This document shows, piece after piece, positions 10,533 to 20,829 of a stretch of DNA of 64,000 bases. How positions within the stretch are numbered: the stretch's first letter is position 1; every line of letters begins with the position of its first letter. The translations under genes were made by a program, and so were the position numbers. A model generated the notes under the pieces. It saw nothing but the letters and a program-made list of their open reading frames with translations. It ran no database searches and was not told where the DNA came from. The DNA lies in NCBI GenBank assembly GCA_022494885.1, contig JAGVSM010003426.1, positions 1 to 64,000 on the forward strand, read 5' to 3'. Source of the DNA: Micrasema longulum (Eukaryota > Arthropoda > Insecta > Trichoptera > Brachycentridae).

Positions 10533-11395
10533 AAATAAAAAAAATAAAATAAGCCAAATAAATATTAAAATAAAGACGCTTGCCACATGCACGAGGGTTT
10601 CTGAATTCGGTTCCCGGTCAGAAAATAAAATAATAATTAATCCCTGTAATGGAATGTGGACTGCCTGGGGAAATAATCAAAATAAAAGAACATTCTTTTG
10701 ACGTTTGTTTTCGAAAATTTGAGCCTTTTTTTCGGTTTCCTTACACTGCGCAGAAAATCGCACCCGCGAGGGAGAAAAAAGCATTTCCTATAAACGTGTA
10801 TTCACTTTTCACCCCTGTATTCGGGATCAGGCTTTCCGGGTTGTGGGTGGATTTATTAGGCCATTTTTCTTATATTCCACCCAGCCTTGTGCCTATAGCG
10901 GGATGATCGTTTACGGCCTCTAATAAGCCGAACAAAAATTGTTTTCGGTACTCTGTTCCATTCATACATTTTTATTTTATCGCGGGATATAAAATGCGAT
11001 GTTAGACTCGAGCCTGTAATAAATAAAATGGCGTTTTATGATTGAATGTTTATTGACAGTTGTTAATCTCAATAGAAAAGGTCGGATGTATTAATTTTCG
11101 GAAAATATTTTCATGTTATTTGAAGCGACACTTTTGTTGATAGTAAAAATCGTGTTAATATTAGCGATAAAATTAATCTTTTTAAAATATGACAGACTAC
11201 TTTTAAAAGTATTTTGTTTTTTACTACGTATTTACTGGGTTTAACCTGTTAATTTTGTGTAGATTTGGTAGCATTATTTGAAGTAAGAAATTCTTTCTCA
11301 CCACACTTATAAAGCTCCGAACGGCAAAAAATAAATTTTGAGACCTAAAAAACCGATATAATAATCGACGTGGGTATAAAAATGGGAAAATTGTT
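10533..11395. other. Spacer with a GC-richer, apparently unique block
   Basis: 10640-10930 is less AT-rich than its surroundings and matches no other part of the window. A + frame of 85 codons (10649-10906) is open but no domain is recognised. It may be a conserved non-coding block or an exon of unknown frame. The remainder is AT-rich. Confidence 0.35.
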
Positions 11396-11397
11396 TT

Positions 11398-11700
11398 CAC
11401 GCGTTGCCTAGTAGGTGATTCGGTCCAGCTGGATGAATCTCACTCACATAATAAAGGTTACAGCTCCTTTACTTCACAAAAGTCAACAGTTAGAAGATTT
11501 GAGAAAATGTGGATGTTCAAACATAGGCAGAATGGTGAATGTTACACAGGGTGTAAAATGGCCACTTAAACCAGCCAATGACAGGTCATAAGTCCTCTAA
11601 ATGCCTAGACTCACATAAATTTAAACATGAACAACTCCCTAGGGAGGAAATCCAGCCAGTCTGCAAGCATTTGGCCATACTCAAACATTGTTAAAAACAG
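11398..11700 (+). repeat. Rep-A, near-complete copy
   Basis: Best single reference copy of Rep-A. Block order: GCGTTGCCTAGTAGGT, 'gatgaatctcactcac', 'cttcacaaaagtcaacag', 'ggatgttcaaacataggcag', 'aatggtgaatgttacacag', 'gccacttaaaccagccaatg', 'acaggtcataag', 'tgcctagact', 'tccctagggaggaaatccag' and 'ggccatactcaaacattgtt'. About 17 fragments on both strands carry subsets of this order. No protein or pol III promoter was recognised in it. Confidence 0.75.
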
Positions 11701-11950
11701 TTCTCGTTCACACAGATTGACTCGACATATTGTTGATTTTAGAACTAGCGGAGTTGAGTGGAATGTCCGTCCCCACAACGACGCCGACGTGAGACAAGTA
11801 CTCAGCAGCCGACGGTGCGCGGCGCTGGTAAAACCCTTGCCCCAATTGTGTGACCAACTTCCTCAGTGCACGTCGCTAGATGCTTCACAACCCCACGCCC
11901 TCACAGAGACACAACCTTTATTTGTCACTCCAATTAAAAATAACTTGTAA
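11701..11950 (+). other. GC-rich open block of unknown nature
   Basis: The + frame 11627-11950 (107 codons) starts inside Rep-A and continues into a GC-richer segment rich in Arg, Ser, Pro and Gln. No domain is recognised. The frame spans a repeat, so it is unlikely to be a host gene. The GC-rich part matches nothing else in the window. Confidence 0.3.
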
Positions 11951-12218
11951 AGGGTGGCGATGCATTTACAGGGCGTACGATCTGTCGTTGACCGCTTTAG
12001 GCGGTCAATTCGAACACTGTTTTTAGTATGTCCAAATGCTATTATTTAGGGAACATATCCTAATAAAGGAGTACATGGTAGCTATGAAACTGGTCCGTAA
12101 TTAAATGACAAAGTGTATTGAATTAATTTTAATTATAAGAAAATGAAAATTTGTGTTTTAAAAATGGTGATTTAAAGAAAACCAATTATGGACAAAACAA
12201 ATATAAGCTTTTTTCTTA

Positions 12219-12362
12219 AATATTTTAATTTTGCTGGCCATCTTCAACGAGTTGTAAATAACTCAATTTTAGAAAATAGAAATCAAGTTGGGGTTGAGTG
12301 GAGTTCGAACCTCGGACCTCTCTGATCCGTGAGTTCGTAACACTAGCCACGGGACCTCGACC
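12219..12362 (-). mobile_element. SINE-4 copy, tRNA-like head
   Basis: On the minus strand the box B-like word GAGGTTCGAACTCC lies near 12306-12319, with a box A-like 'gtcccgtggctagtg' near 12342-12356. The body holds 'aaattgagttatttacaac'. The same body and head occur at 33777-33905 (+), 58585-58722 (-) and 59946-60086 (-). Confidence 0.7.
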
Positions 12363-12522
12363 CGATCAAGTGGGCACTTTACAGACTGTTATATTCATCT
12401 TTCTGCCTATGTTTGAACGTTTATGTTCCTTCAATTCTTCCGTGTGTTGATTTTTAAAAGTTAAATAGTCAAAACTCGAATTATTTAACCTGCATACTAG
12501 GCAACGCCGTCATATATTTTTT
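12363..12522 (-). repeat. Rep-A copy
   Basis: Reverse copy running from 'agtgggcactttacagactg' through 'ctgcctatgtttgaac' to 'ctaggcaacgcc', the complement of the GGCGTTGCCTAG junction block. It abuts the SINE-4 copy. Confidence 0.7.
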
Positions 12523-13190
12523 AATTTTACACTTTTTCTCGGACCTGATAATTTTTTACAGGGTTACTAATTTTGGTTAGACAGTGATAATTAAATGCGT
12601 CATTATTTTTATAACTTTACCGGGCCCTTACGCTGAACTTATTTTTCATTTGTTTTCCGTAAATTGACGATTGACTGTATTCTTGAACCATCCATGCGAA
12701 TGAAGTCGATCAAAAACCAGAAGACTTTATTTCGAGTGCACCAACGCCCTCGACATTGACAATCGAATGGCACATCCGTGTCAAACGCTTGCCATTCATG
12801 TTTGAAAGACGAGCATTTTCACTGTTTTTTCACTTTAAATTTACAACACTGATAAATGTTATGATGATGGTGTATTAACAAATGTGCAACAAATATAACT
12901 ATACTTATTTCCAATTGTTTTTCAAATGAATCGTCCCTCAAAACAAACCTGTATAAATGAAATCAATATTTTTATAATTATTACATTAATTTTAAAGTCA
13001 TACCCTTACAAATGTTTTTAAATAATGGAAGGTTTTTTCCCCAATATAACCAAAATATTCCTCTAATATACTCAGTATACCCTAATTGAATTTTAATTAC
13101 TCTACTTATTTTAGTTTGTATAGAAATCCACAATTATAAAATAGCAATTATTTTCAGTATATAAGGAAACTTTGTAAATATTTAAGTTAG
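12523..13190. other. Unique-looking spacer
   Basis: 12600-12860 is GC-richer and contains no recognised repeat or open frame. A small 8-bp inverted repeat (GAATGGCA / TGCCATTC) lies near 12764-12798. The rest is AT-rich. Confidence 0.35.
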
Positions 13191-13295
13191 TTTGTTTTAA
13201 AATTTCCTAACAAGACGAAACGCGTCACAATATACCCTTTGTATATTTTATAAAAAATAAAGTATAATTACAATCCAATAAACTTGTTTTATTTT
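13190..13295 (+). mobile_element. Possible Penelope-like element tip
   Basis: The words 'ctaacaagacgaaacgcgtc' and, 80 bases on, 'aataaacttgttttattttg' follow the pattern of the PLE tips described at 17600 and 54340: a GAAAC core followed by a short palindrome ending in GTC, then an 'aaac...gttttatt' end. No coding part is attached. Weak call. Confidence 0.3.
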
Positions 13296-14790
13296 GGATA
13301 CATTACCAAATTAAATATGGAATTCTACCAATTGTCTGCATACACAATAAATAAATTCATCATTATAAACTAATATCGATATTAATGTATGAAGTAATTG
13401 GTAATTGAACATGTTTAGAAAAAAAAATGTGAGCATATTCTATCTTTCATACAGAAAACTTAATTTTACTTTGTAGATAAAATTGAAGATACATTTTAAC
13501 TTCCCATCAGAATACGTACCTGGTATGTGTTTTAACCGGATCTTAAATATTTTATTAATTATTGTTGTCTAAATATTTCCTTAAAATAAATAAATGCGTT
13601 CTATATTGCTCCATAAACAAAATATTATTTAACTAATATTTAGTTTCAGTAATATTAAAACTACCATTTCCCAAGTTGCACTCAAGTTAATCATTCAAAT
13701 CTTTTGAATGTTGAAATTTAACCCTAAGTCTACATTAAACAGCGCAGCTTGAAGTCCTTAGAAGAAATAGGCTTTTTGCATAAGTAACTGGTGGAAGATT
13801 AGCAGTAAACCTCAACTACCCCTGCTATAAACACTCTTCACGAGACCCTAAAGAATATTAGAGTATAATAAAATTACCCGTATAGATTGAGTTTCGCTAC
13901 TGATATTTTTCGGTGAAACTTTATTTCGGTAGTATTTATTTTATTTATTTATTTATACTTTAACAAATTTGTATGTTTTTTTTATAAATAAAAATGTTCC
14001 TTCGCTAGAGTTTCCCGTGCCGAGGGAGGGAAACATTTTACAATAACTAATACATGCCTTAAATGAGTTATTTAACATAGTTAACATTATAATCAAATAA
14101 AAACGCAATTAATCTAATTAACCTAATTATCATCGTAAACATAATAAGCAATATAAACTAAAATAATCATAAAAAAACATAATAAATTCATATAGACCTG
14201 TAGACACAATTTCATAATCAGGAAACAAACTTTTACCTATTTGGCTTGTTCCACTCATTGATCCGTGCGCAACCCACCTCCACTATCAATTTTTTATAGC
14301 AATTTTATATTGTGAGTTCTTATATATTATAGTTCCTATATATAATTGTCCTTATGAATAATGGAAGTAGATTGTAACCTTTAACGAGTAGTAGTTAGTT
14401 GTTTTTGCAGCATCAGGGTGGAGTATCTAGTGACTCTTGTATTTGTGTAATAAGTTATGGAAGGTAGATAATATGTACGCTACAATTTGTTTTTTAACTT
14501 AATATATAATTTTCACGAGTGACTGGCTTTCGTCGTGACCAACATCGTCAGACTGGTGGGCGACTAAAAGAATTCTTAAATTATATACAAGCGCAAGCAA
14601 GAGTTGTCAATTACGATTATTTATAATTATGGGAATAAACGAATCTCAGTATAATATACTTGTTTTAAGAGCAGATGAAAAATGTAATTTTATTATGTTT
14701 CAGTAAGTAGAAATAATAATTTTTCTTCTGACAACAGCGGATTATACTGTGCCGAATATGATTTGTGTAAGTGTTTTAATAGTAATATTC
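13296..14790. other. AT-rich DNA, possible LINE 3' end near 13920-14040
   Basis: Around 13935-14035 'tttatttatttatttatact' and 'tttcccgtgccgagggaggg' look like a reversed LINE 3' end, but no coding sequence was found beside it. The rest shows no recognised feature. Confidence 0.3.
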
Positions 14791-14794
14791 AATA

Positions 14795-14900
14795 GTCAGT
14801 GGATTTGCCTACCATACAAGGGGTTTCAGATTCGATTCCCGGTATGGTCGACATGAAATATATACACTGAAATATAAGTCTCTAGAGCGGCGCCTGAACA
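14795..14900 (+). mobile_element. SINE-1 head fragment (tRNA-like)
   Basis: It carries the 3' half of the SINE-1 tRNA-like head, GCCTACCATACAAG and box B-like AGATTCGATTCCCGG, then 'gacatgaaatat'. It matches 48310-48360. The body stops near 14900, where an RTE-like LINE tail follows on the other strand. Confidence 0.65.
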
Positions 14901-14929
14901 AAAAAACTGATCATCTTATCTTCTTTTTC

Positions 14930-15660
14930 TTCTTCTTCTTCAGCCTTATTCTCTCCACTGCTGGATAAAGACCTCTTCCAAACGTCCTCATTCCTTCCTA
15001 TCACCCGCTTTCATTATCCATGTTTTACCGGCAATAGAGGCAATGTCGTCGACCCATCTTTTCTGTGGCCTTCCAACACTTCTTTTGTTTGCCCACGGTC
15101 TCCACTTAATCACCTGCCATCATTTTGTCCTGCCCACTGTCATTTTAATTTCGCTGCATGATCCATGATATCCACGACTCCGGTTTGGCACCTTATTTCT
15201 TCATTTCCTACTCTGTCTCTTAGACATACACCAAACATCTGTCTTCTCATGGATCGTTGCGTGCATTTTAATTTCTGTCTACTTTTTTGTGTTATATACA
15301 TGGTTTATAGTCCGTATGTTGTCACCGGCAATATGCACGATTCATATACTTGTCTGTTTGAGCAAATAGGGACTTCTTTATTTTCAAAAATATATTTAAG
15401 TTTGTCGAAAGCAGCCCAACTTAGCCCTTTTCTTCCTGGTAACTCCGCCATCTGGTTATCTTTACCAAGTTTGACTTTGTGTCCTAGATATATGTATTCA
15501 TCAACCACTTCGATTTTATTATTGTTAATGAACACGTCTCGTCCTGTTCGACTCATAATCTTTGTTTTATGAATATTTATTTCCAAACCAATCCTTTTTG
15601 AAGCTTCATATAGTTCCATAATCATTTCGCCTAGTTCATCCATTTCGTTACTCATTGAGC
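14930..15660 (-). pseudogene. RTE-like LINE reverse transcriptase, C-terminal half
   Basis: Minus strand from 15655: MSNEMDELGEMIMELYEASK, RIGLEINIHKTKIMS, EVVDEYIYLGHKVKLGKDNQ, QVYESCILPVTTYGL. A TAA at about 15305-15307 replaces the expected Glu, after which the same frame continues TMYITQKSRQKLKCTQRS, GVCLRDRVGNEEIRCQTGVV, DIMDHAAKLK and on, with more stops, to a (GAA)n-rich tail near 14930. It is the same family as 597-956 and retains more of the connection region. 'YIYLGH' and 'INIHKTK' are RT thumb-proximal landmarks. Confidence 0.85.
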
Positions 15661-16145
15661 ATATTCAAGACCAAAGTACTACAGGCGACCGACGCGACTG
15701 AGTCTAGTCAATAAATCTTCGATCGTATTTATGTATGCTTAAAAGTTAGCCCGTGTTATGTTTTATATTTTTAGTTTATAAAACCCTTTTCAGTTTTCAA
15801 CATTTTAAATAACTTCACTTTAAAGTTTAGTTTACCGGTGTAAAAAAAAAATAATTATGTTTTATTTGAATCCTGTTATGCCTTATATTATAAACATAAT
15901 ATAATGTATGTATTATGTCTTAATAGTGTATTATGTTAACTATGTAACTTTATTTTTAAATTTTAATAATATTTTTTTTTTTTAATTTTTATATTTGAAA
16001 AAATGTTAATTTTGTTTAATGTGTAACTTTTTCTTATGATATAGTATGTATAATGTAAAAGCCCCATGGGCGTCAACAGAAAGAAAATAAAATAAAAATC
16101 CGTGTCTTTACTTATGACCACTATATCATCTTACCTTGACAAAAA
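15661..16145. other. AT-rich spacer
   Basis: No gene or repeat was recognised. The end carries 'cccatgggcgtcaacagaaa' and an A-rich run that could be the tail of a retroelement. Confidence 0.3.
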
Positions 16146-16149
16146 ACAT

Positions 16150-16232
16150 CTAGATATGCTGCGGTAGACTTACCAATTCTGTGTTCTATTCACCATTGGG
16201 TGCGGAAAGGGAAGAATGATGACGATAATGAT
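16150..16232 (+). mobile_element. SINE-1 tail fragment
   Basis: It matches the distal half of SINE-1: 'tagatatgctg', 'tattcaccattgggtgcgga', 'aagggaagaatgatgac'. The tRNA-like head is missing. Confidence 0.6.
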
Positions 16233-16294
16233 TTATTGTATGTTATTTATGATAATAAAAAAAACTGTTTATTATGAACAAAAAAAATATATTT

Positions 16295-16542
16295 TTCTTC
16301 ACAAAAGTCAACAGATAAAAGAGTAAAGAGGAAATAGGGATGTTTAAACATAGGCATAATATTTAATGTTAGACGGTATTTTAAGTGGCCACTTAAACTA
16401 GGAAATAACAGCTCGCCCTGTAAACTCCTACACTTCCATACAAACTTAAAAAAAAAAATATTCTCCGTTGCACTTAATTTAATTCCTAACGACTCTACGG
16501 GGTGAAATCTACCCTTATGTACAAAAATGTTGACTCGTAAAT
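16295..16542 (+). repeat. Rep-A copy (diverged)
   Basis: Block order: 'cttcacaaaagtcaacaga', 'ggatgtttaaacataggca', 'gtggccacttaaac', 'aacagctcgccctgtaaa' and the distal 'cggggtgaaatctaccctt'. The proximal junction block is missing. Confidence 0.6.
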
Positions 16543-16549
16543 TATTATT

Positions 16550-17170
16550 TTATTTATTTATTTAACATTCTATATATGTATACACATAAGGGCGGGCATA
16601 TTGCATTAAGGCAATTTCTTCCTTCCTATATAAACCGTTTAGTTTGAGAAAATTACAAATGCACGGAGATGTTGAATCTCATGATTTGATACACAATTAG
16701 CTAAAAAAAAAATATACTTTACTATGAAGATTGGAGAGGAGATGTGAAGAAAGGAAGAAGGATAAAGGAACAGCTTAAATATTTAGATAGTGACATTTCA
16801 ATCTTGACTTAAATGTAAATAAAGAAGGGGCGTCTCTAACATAAGTGTGTAGATTATTCCACAATCGAGCAGCTACTACTGTGAAAGAGGAGGCAAGAAA
16901 ATTAGAGCAATGAAAGAGTGCTAAAATGGTTATTTCGTTACTAGAACTAAGAAATAGTCTATGTTGTGATAGAGGTTGGAAGAGCTCTCTCAGATTAACA
17001 GGAGAAGTAGAATTATTTAAAATATTGTGAAAAAGCGATAAAATATGAATGATTTTTCTATGCCTGATACTGAGCCGGTATAGTTGCGTGCAATATTTGG
17101 TTATGTGGTTGAATTTTCGAAGATCAAAGGTATAACGTATACAACCATTCTGCAATCGTTCCAACTTATC
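16550..17170 (-). mobile_element. Jockey-type LINE, C-terminus and 3' tail
   Basis: The minus frame 17164-16775 is open for 129 codons and reads MERLQNGCIRYTFDLRKFNH, LYRLSIRHRKIIHILSLFHN, NLRELFQPLSQHRLFL, then ASSFTVVAARLWNNL and LFTFKSRLKCHYLNI at the stop. This is the familiar C-terminal region of jockey-type LINEs ('LQN.CIRFI', 'R...H.LSLL', 'LWN.LP..VR'). The 3' tail (16775 to 16550) contains the complement of 'tatgcccgcccttat' and ends in an A-rich run. The end also occurs at 61905-62417 (+). It is 5'-truncated, and despite its intact frame not a full gene. Confidence 0.85.
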
Positions 17171-17324
17171 AGGTAATTAAATATTGTAAATTGTAAACGG
17201 TAAATCAAATTTCTTTGCACAAATATTAAAACCCTAATTTAAAATACCCATTGTTTAAAAAACACAATTTATTACATAGCATAGCTAAGTAGGCGCGAAG
17301 GTTTTCACGGTTATTGTTATCAAT

Positions 17325-17598
17325 ATGTTTCTTTTTTGGGTGATACCGTGTGTGTTGGATTTGTTTCGAAAAAATGTCCGGTGTCTATAAAGTGTTCCGC
17401 TATTGCAGATTCGTCAGGATGCCCAAGTTTACACGCTATTTTGTGTTTGCCAATCATTTTCTTTGCTGTGCGCCCTGTTTTTCATATGTTTACTTTATCA
17501 GATGCTTGGAAACTAAGTTTATAAACAGCTTCCGTTTCCAAAGGATTCTTTTCGCTTGAGTTCAATAAATGGTTCTTTTAAAGTCCCCACAGTTTTAC
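17325..17598 (-). pseudogene. Penelope-like element, GIY-YIG nuclease remnant
   Basis: On the minus strand the frame reads PLETEAVYKLS, a damaged YIG region (KVNI followed by a stop), then GRTAKKMIGKHKIACKLGH and ESAIAEHFIDTGHFFE. It matches the longer copy at 39452-39945, where VYKLS, KVYIGQ and GRTAKKRIDEH are clear. VY, YIG, Arg and His order is that of the GIY-YIG endonuclease at the C-terminus of PLEs. It ends at the terminal word at 17325-17354. Plus-strand open frames here are shadows. Confidence 0.75.
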
Positions 17599-17599
17599 T

Positions 17600-17742
17600 G
17601 CGACACGGAACAAATTACAAGTACTTAAACACATACTTTTTTCTACAAAACACTGAGCTTACCCTGAAGATGGCTCCTGCAATGGTAGCCGAAACGTCGG
17701 AACAAATTCAACTTACACGGTATTACCCGAAAAGAAACATAT
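17600..17742 (+). mobile_element. Penelope-like element tip with hammerhead-like motif
   Basis: It matches the 3' end of the PLE copy at 39840-39945 but lies in the opposite orientation to the adjacent coding remnant. It holds CCCTGAAGATGGCT, AGCCGAAACGTCGG and the terminal word 'acacggtattacccgaaaag'. The latter is an inverted copy of 17325-17350. CUGAAGA (fits CUGANGA), a GGCU/AGCC stem, GAAA and a GUC follow hammerhead ribozyme order. Confidence 0.65.
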
Positions 17743-17844
17743 TCATAGTTTAATAACTTACATACATTTTCTATAGACGTTGTCTCATGACAGAACAAAA
17801 CCGTATAGCGTTCAATTAAAACAACATAATGAACATTCATTTGA

Positions 17845-18040
17845 ACGTAGTTATGCAGAAAGCAGTAAGTCCACAATTTAGAAAAAATGGTGTATTGGTG
17901 TCATCGGGTTCAGTAATGTCAGTTCTATGTTTTGCTAAAAACAGCCAGGTCGCCTTTAAACAAAAAACTGTAAAACTCACCATCTGAAAAAAGTGTCGTC
18001 ACAAAGACAGCATTTCTCAATTTGTAAAAAACAACCATTG
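17845..18040 (+). repeat. Rep-F (foldback family) fragment
   Basis: It contains 'acgtagttatgcagaaagca', 'tctatgttttgctaaaaaca' and 'gccagg', in the same order as the foldback element at 51417-51705. Here the outer arm is missing. Confidence 0.6.
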
Positions 18041-18194
18041 AATTTTAAAATTCTTATGGTATAGAACATGATTAGATGATAAATGCCTCCCGAAATATAG
18101 TTCTCTGAAATAAGTGAAGGTGGATAAATACATTTATAAATATAAATACATTTATAAATATAAATTAATTTATATTTTATGAATAAATTAATTT

Positions 18195-18405
18195 GAAAAT
18201 ACCTTTTGTAAAAAATATGTTTTAATGCAAAATGTCACCACCTCACACATTCAAAGTTTGAATGAGGTTTCGTTCAATATTAGAGCCGGCTGTTTTCAGC
18301 AAAATGCATTGGCATATAAGGTTGCGTGGTCAGCCAGACTTTATAAAATTGGAAAAATTCCTTTACCACATAATTAAATTATTTTAAGAATTACAAGGTA
18401 TAAAA
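18195..18405 (-). repeat. Rep-F-related MITE-like copy
   Basis: It is the reverse complement of 37740-37945. Shared words on that strand include 'tatgtggtaaaggaattttt', 'tctggctgaccac' and 'gctctaatattgaa'. The shared centre contains GGCTG...CAGCC words. No coding capacity. Confidence 0.6.
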
Positions 18406-18671
18406 AAGAAATGAAGTGATTTTTAGCAATTAAGTACCCAAATATAAACACGTAATAAAATGTTCAATGTGTGGAGTTCATACTTCATAATCGATATTAA
18501 TGACACATACAAGTGTTAAATCATTGCAAAACCAATTTTATTTTATTGATTTTTTATTTGTTTATTGTTCCGTACAAATATTTACATTGAATTTTCATTT
18601 CAAAAATACATTTAAAAAATACATCTTAAAATTAAACTATACCGTAATTTGGAAAAAACCCTCTAACAGAT

Positions 18672-18901
18672 CATCATCATAATCATTCTATGTCCACTCC
18701 CTAGTTGGAGCAAATGGTGTCCAAGAAGATCCTCCAGGCATCTCTCTCGGCTGCCAGCTCCTGTGCATACTCCCAAGTCAGGTTCGCGTCTCGCAGTTCT
18801 GACATGAACTTCCGACGAACAGTCGGCAGCAGACGTTCAGGACGTCGAGAGCCTAATGCCTTGTAAAGTAGGCAAGCGTAGCGAGGCACACATAATGACA
18901 T
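18672..18901 (-). pseudogene. RTE-like LINE, extreme C-terminus
   Basis: The minus frame 18901-18701 reads ALGSRRPERLLPTVRRKFMS, ELRDANLTWEYAQELAAERD, then AWRIFLDTICSN at the stop. 'LTWE.A.ELA..RDAWR.FLD..CSN' is a recognisable LINE C-terminal end, followed by a short ATG-repeat tail at 18672-18690. A further diverged copy of this 3' end is at 20672-20735. Confidence 0.75.
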
Positions 18902-19851
18902 TATTTTTAAAGTAATTGTTACAAATTATTAAGGATATTCTTTACAATAAAGTAACTTAATATACATATAAAATAATATGCTGAATACATAATGTCACAA
19001 CAAACATCAACATTTTATTAGATCTGGCTGTTTTATGAATTCACATCTTTAATTGTGTAGTTAGCCAGATTTTAAAAATCATGAAAACTGGTCAAACACA
19101 TAAAAACATTATTTATCTAATCATTTGAAGTTAAATATTCCAACTTTTGTGTAGGTTTGATTATTTTATCTTTTCACAAAAGTGAAATTATGTCAGTATC
19201 ACTTCTCTATGGCTGCTTTCTGTATAATTACGTTAATTTTATATTATGACAAAGTGCACAGCATAAATTCAGATGCAATATGGAGTACTCCTCTTTAGTG
19301 GAAATACAACTTCAAAGGGTTGTTAATATTTCAGTATTTTTGCGGTTAAATGTTCCGAGTATTAAATACCCCACTTAATTTCTCCGCGGGGTGTTCCCTC
19401 GTATTATAACATAACGCAGAGGAGGATTTTCCAGAAGAAAGGACTTAATATGTTACAGAGAGTAATGATTCACATTAATACTTTGTATTTTGTACAAATT
19501 GCACACAAAACTGTGGTTTGAGTACGCAAACCACTACCACTGCCGTGTTGTTCTTGTTGGCGGAAGTTTTGTATACAAGCTGACATGTTGTTAACTCTAG
19601 AGAAATTCCTCGAAAATAAAGTCAATTCACCCGTGTTTTTGTGTAAATATTTTTTAATGAACTAAAAACTAATTGCAACTCAAATAAAAACAGTGTTTTT
19701 AAATTCCTCGGCAATGAAATTGAGTGTCTTGATTTTTTATTGATAATAAAACTGATATTAAAATTTGAAGTGACTACTGACTGCATCATTTAAACCTTTA
19801 ATGTACCGTCTAAAAAAACTCCCTCGAGTCAAAAACCTAAGTATATGATAT
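18902..19851. other. AT-rich DNA with Rep-F-like pieces
   Basis: 19010-19260 shares 'ggctgctttctgtataattacg' and neighbouring words with 51735-51950, so a diverged Rep-F copy is likely. 19340-19450 is GC-richer and matches nothing else. No open frame with a domain. Confidence 0.35.
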
Positions 19852-19915
19852 GATTATCATCACAATCATCCTCATTCCCTTTCCGCACCCGATGATGCAA
19901 AGGGCACTTGCATTA
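19852..19915 (-). mobile_element. SINE-1 tail fragment
   Basis: Reverse copy of the SINE-1 3' end: 'catcctcattccctttccgc' and 'gatgcaaagggcac'. It abuts a LINE fragment. Confidence 0.6.
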
Positions 19916-20062
19916 ATTAAACTCAAACAACTTTATTATATTTTATGTAACTCAATTATAACTTATGGCATAATAGGATGAGAGGCACTAACAAATCAAT
20001 AATAAAACCTCTCGAATCTGCTCACAAATCGATTATAAAAATAGTTGTTAAAAAGCCATTCA
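19916..20062 (+). pseudogene. CR1/L2-type LINE fragment
   Basis: It reads NFIIFYVTQL/LYYILCNSIITYGIIG, then EALTNQ, IKPLESAHKSIIKIVVKKPF across frame changes. 'ITYGIIGWE....LK.LQK.ILKI' is the same region as 5150-5290, so it is the same or a sister family, here only ~145 bp. Confidence 0.55.
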
Positions 20063-20130
20063 GGTAAAACACATAAAGCTACAGTTATTACGTAATCAGT
20101 GATCAGTACCTAGTACCTACATGAGGTGAG

Positions 20131-20344
20131 CTTAGGGTTGTATCTGGAAAAAAGACCGGACAATTTTTCGTAAAAATTAAATTAAGATTTTTTCTACCGG
20201 AAAGATATTTAAAAAAGCAGACAAAAGACCACTTTTTGTACCACATAAATATTTAAAAAAACAAAAGCCCCCTGGGAGATACCAATTTTTTTTTTATACG
20301 TGAAATTGTCAGGTCTTTTTTTTATCCGGCCAAAACCCTGCATC
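20131..20344. mobile_element. Small MITE with ~38-bp terminal inverted repeats
   Basis: The left end (20131-20170: AGGGTTGTATCTGGAAAAAA, then GACCGGACAATTTTT) is an imperfect inverted copy of the right end (20305-20344). There is no coding capacity and the length is about 214 bp. No convincing target-site duplication was seen, so the superfamily is open. Confidence 0.65.
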
Positions 20345-20671
20345 GGGAAACATTAGATGCGCTAGACATTCACTTATTTTATAAATTAATAAAATTTAAA
20401 TTTCAAAGGCTAGGAAATTGGTTAAATAAGCTAATCCCGTTGATTTCCGTTGAATAATTAATATTTGAAATGTCGTGGAATAAGTCGCTTAGTAAAGCTG
20501 TAAAACCTCCATATAAAGTGAAGCAGTACTTAGATTTGCATTTTAGTTCACAATCATTTTTGTATGGAGTTTATGTCGCTTTTTACTGCCTTTATAATAT
20601 TTTTCTTCTCTCTGAACCGCCAAGCTTTGCCTTGTATCCTGTATGTAACCAGCCCATTATGTTAACATACT

Positions 20672-20735
20672 TACTCAATCTATCTCCGCTAGGTGGAGCA
20701 AATGGTATCAACAAAATCTCTTCAGAACTTTACAT
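20672..20735 (-). mobile_element. RTE-like LINE 3' end fragment
   Basis: The words 'tccgctaggtggagcaaatg' and 'gtatcaacaaaatct' match the complement of the LINE ends at 18700-18730 and 8060-8100. Only the last codons and tail are present. The + strand ORF at 20470-20760 runs across it and is probably not a gene. Confidence 0.45.
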
Positions 20736-20829
20736 CTTTTCATCAACACCAAGAATATAAAAACAAAACTACAATTGAATATCAAAAAATGACACATAAA
20801 GAGATTTTTTAGAATAAAAAATACAAAAC

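Noticed and set aside
11627..11950. 107-codon plus-strand open frame as a host gene
   Set aside because: It begins inside Rep-A and crosses its end, so it cannot be a conserved host frame as drawn.
16775..17164. Intact host gene (129 open codons)
   Set aside because: Sequence is clearly a jockey-type LINE C-terminus, 5'-truncated, with a sister copy at 61905-62149; openness reflects recent insertion.
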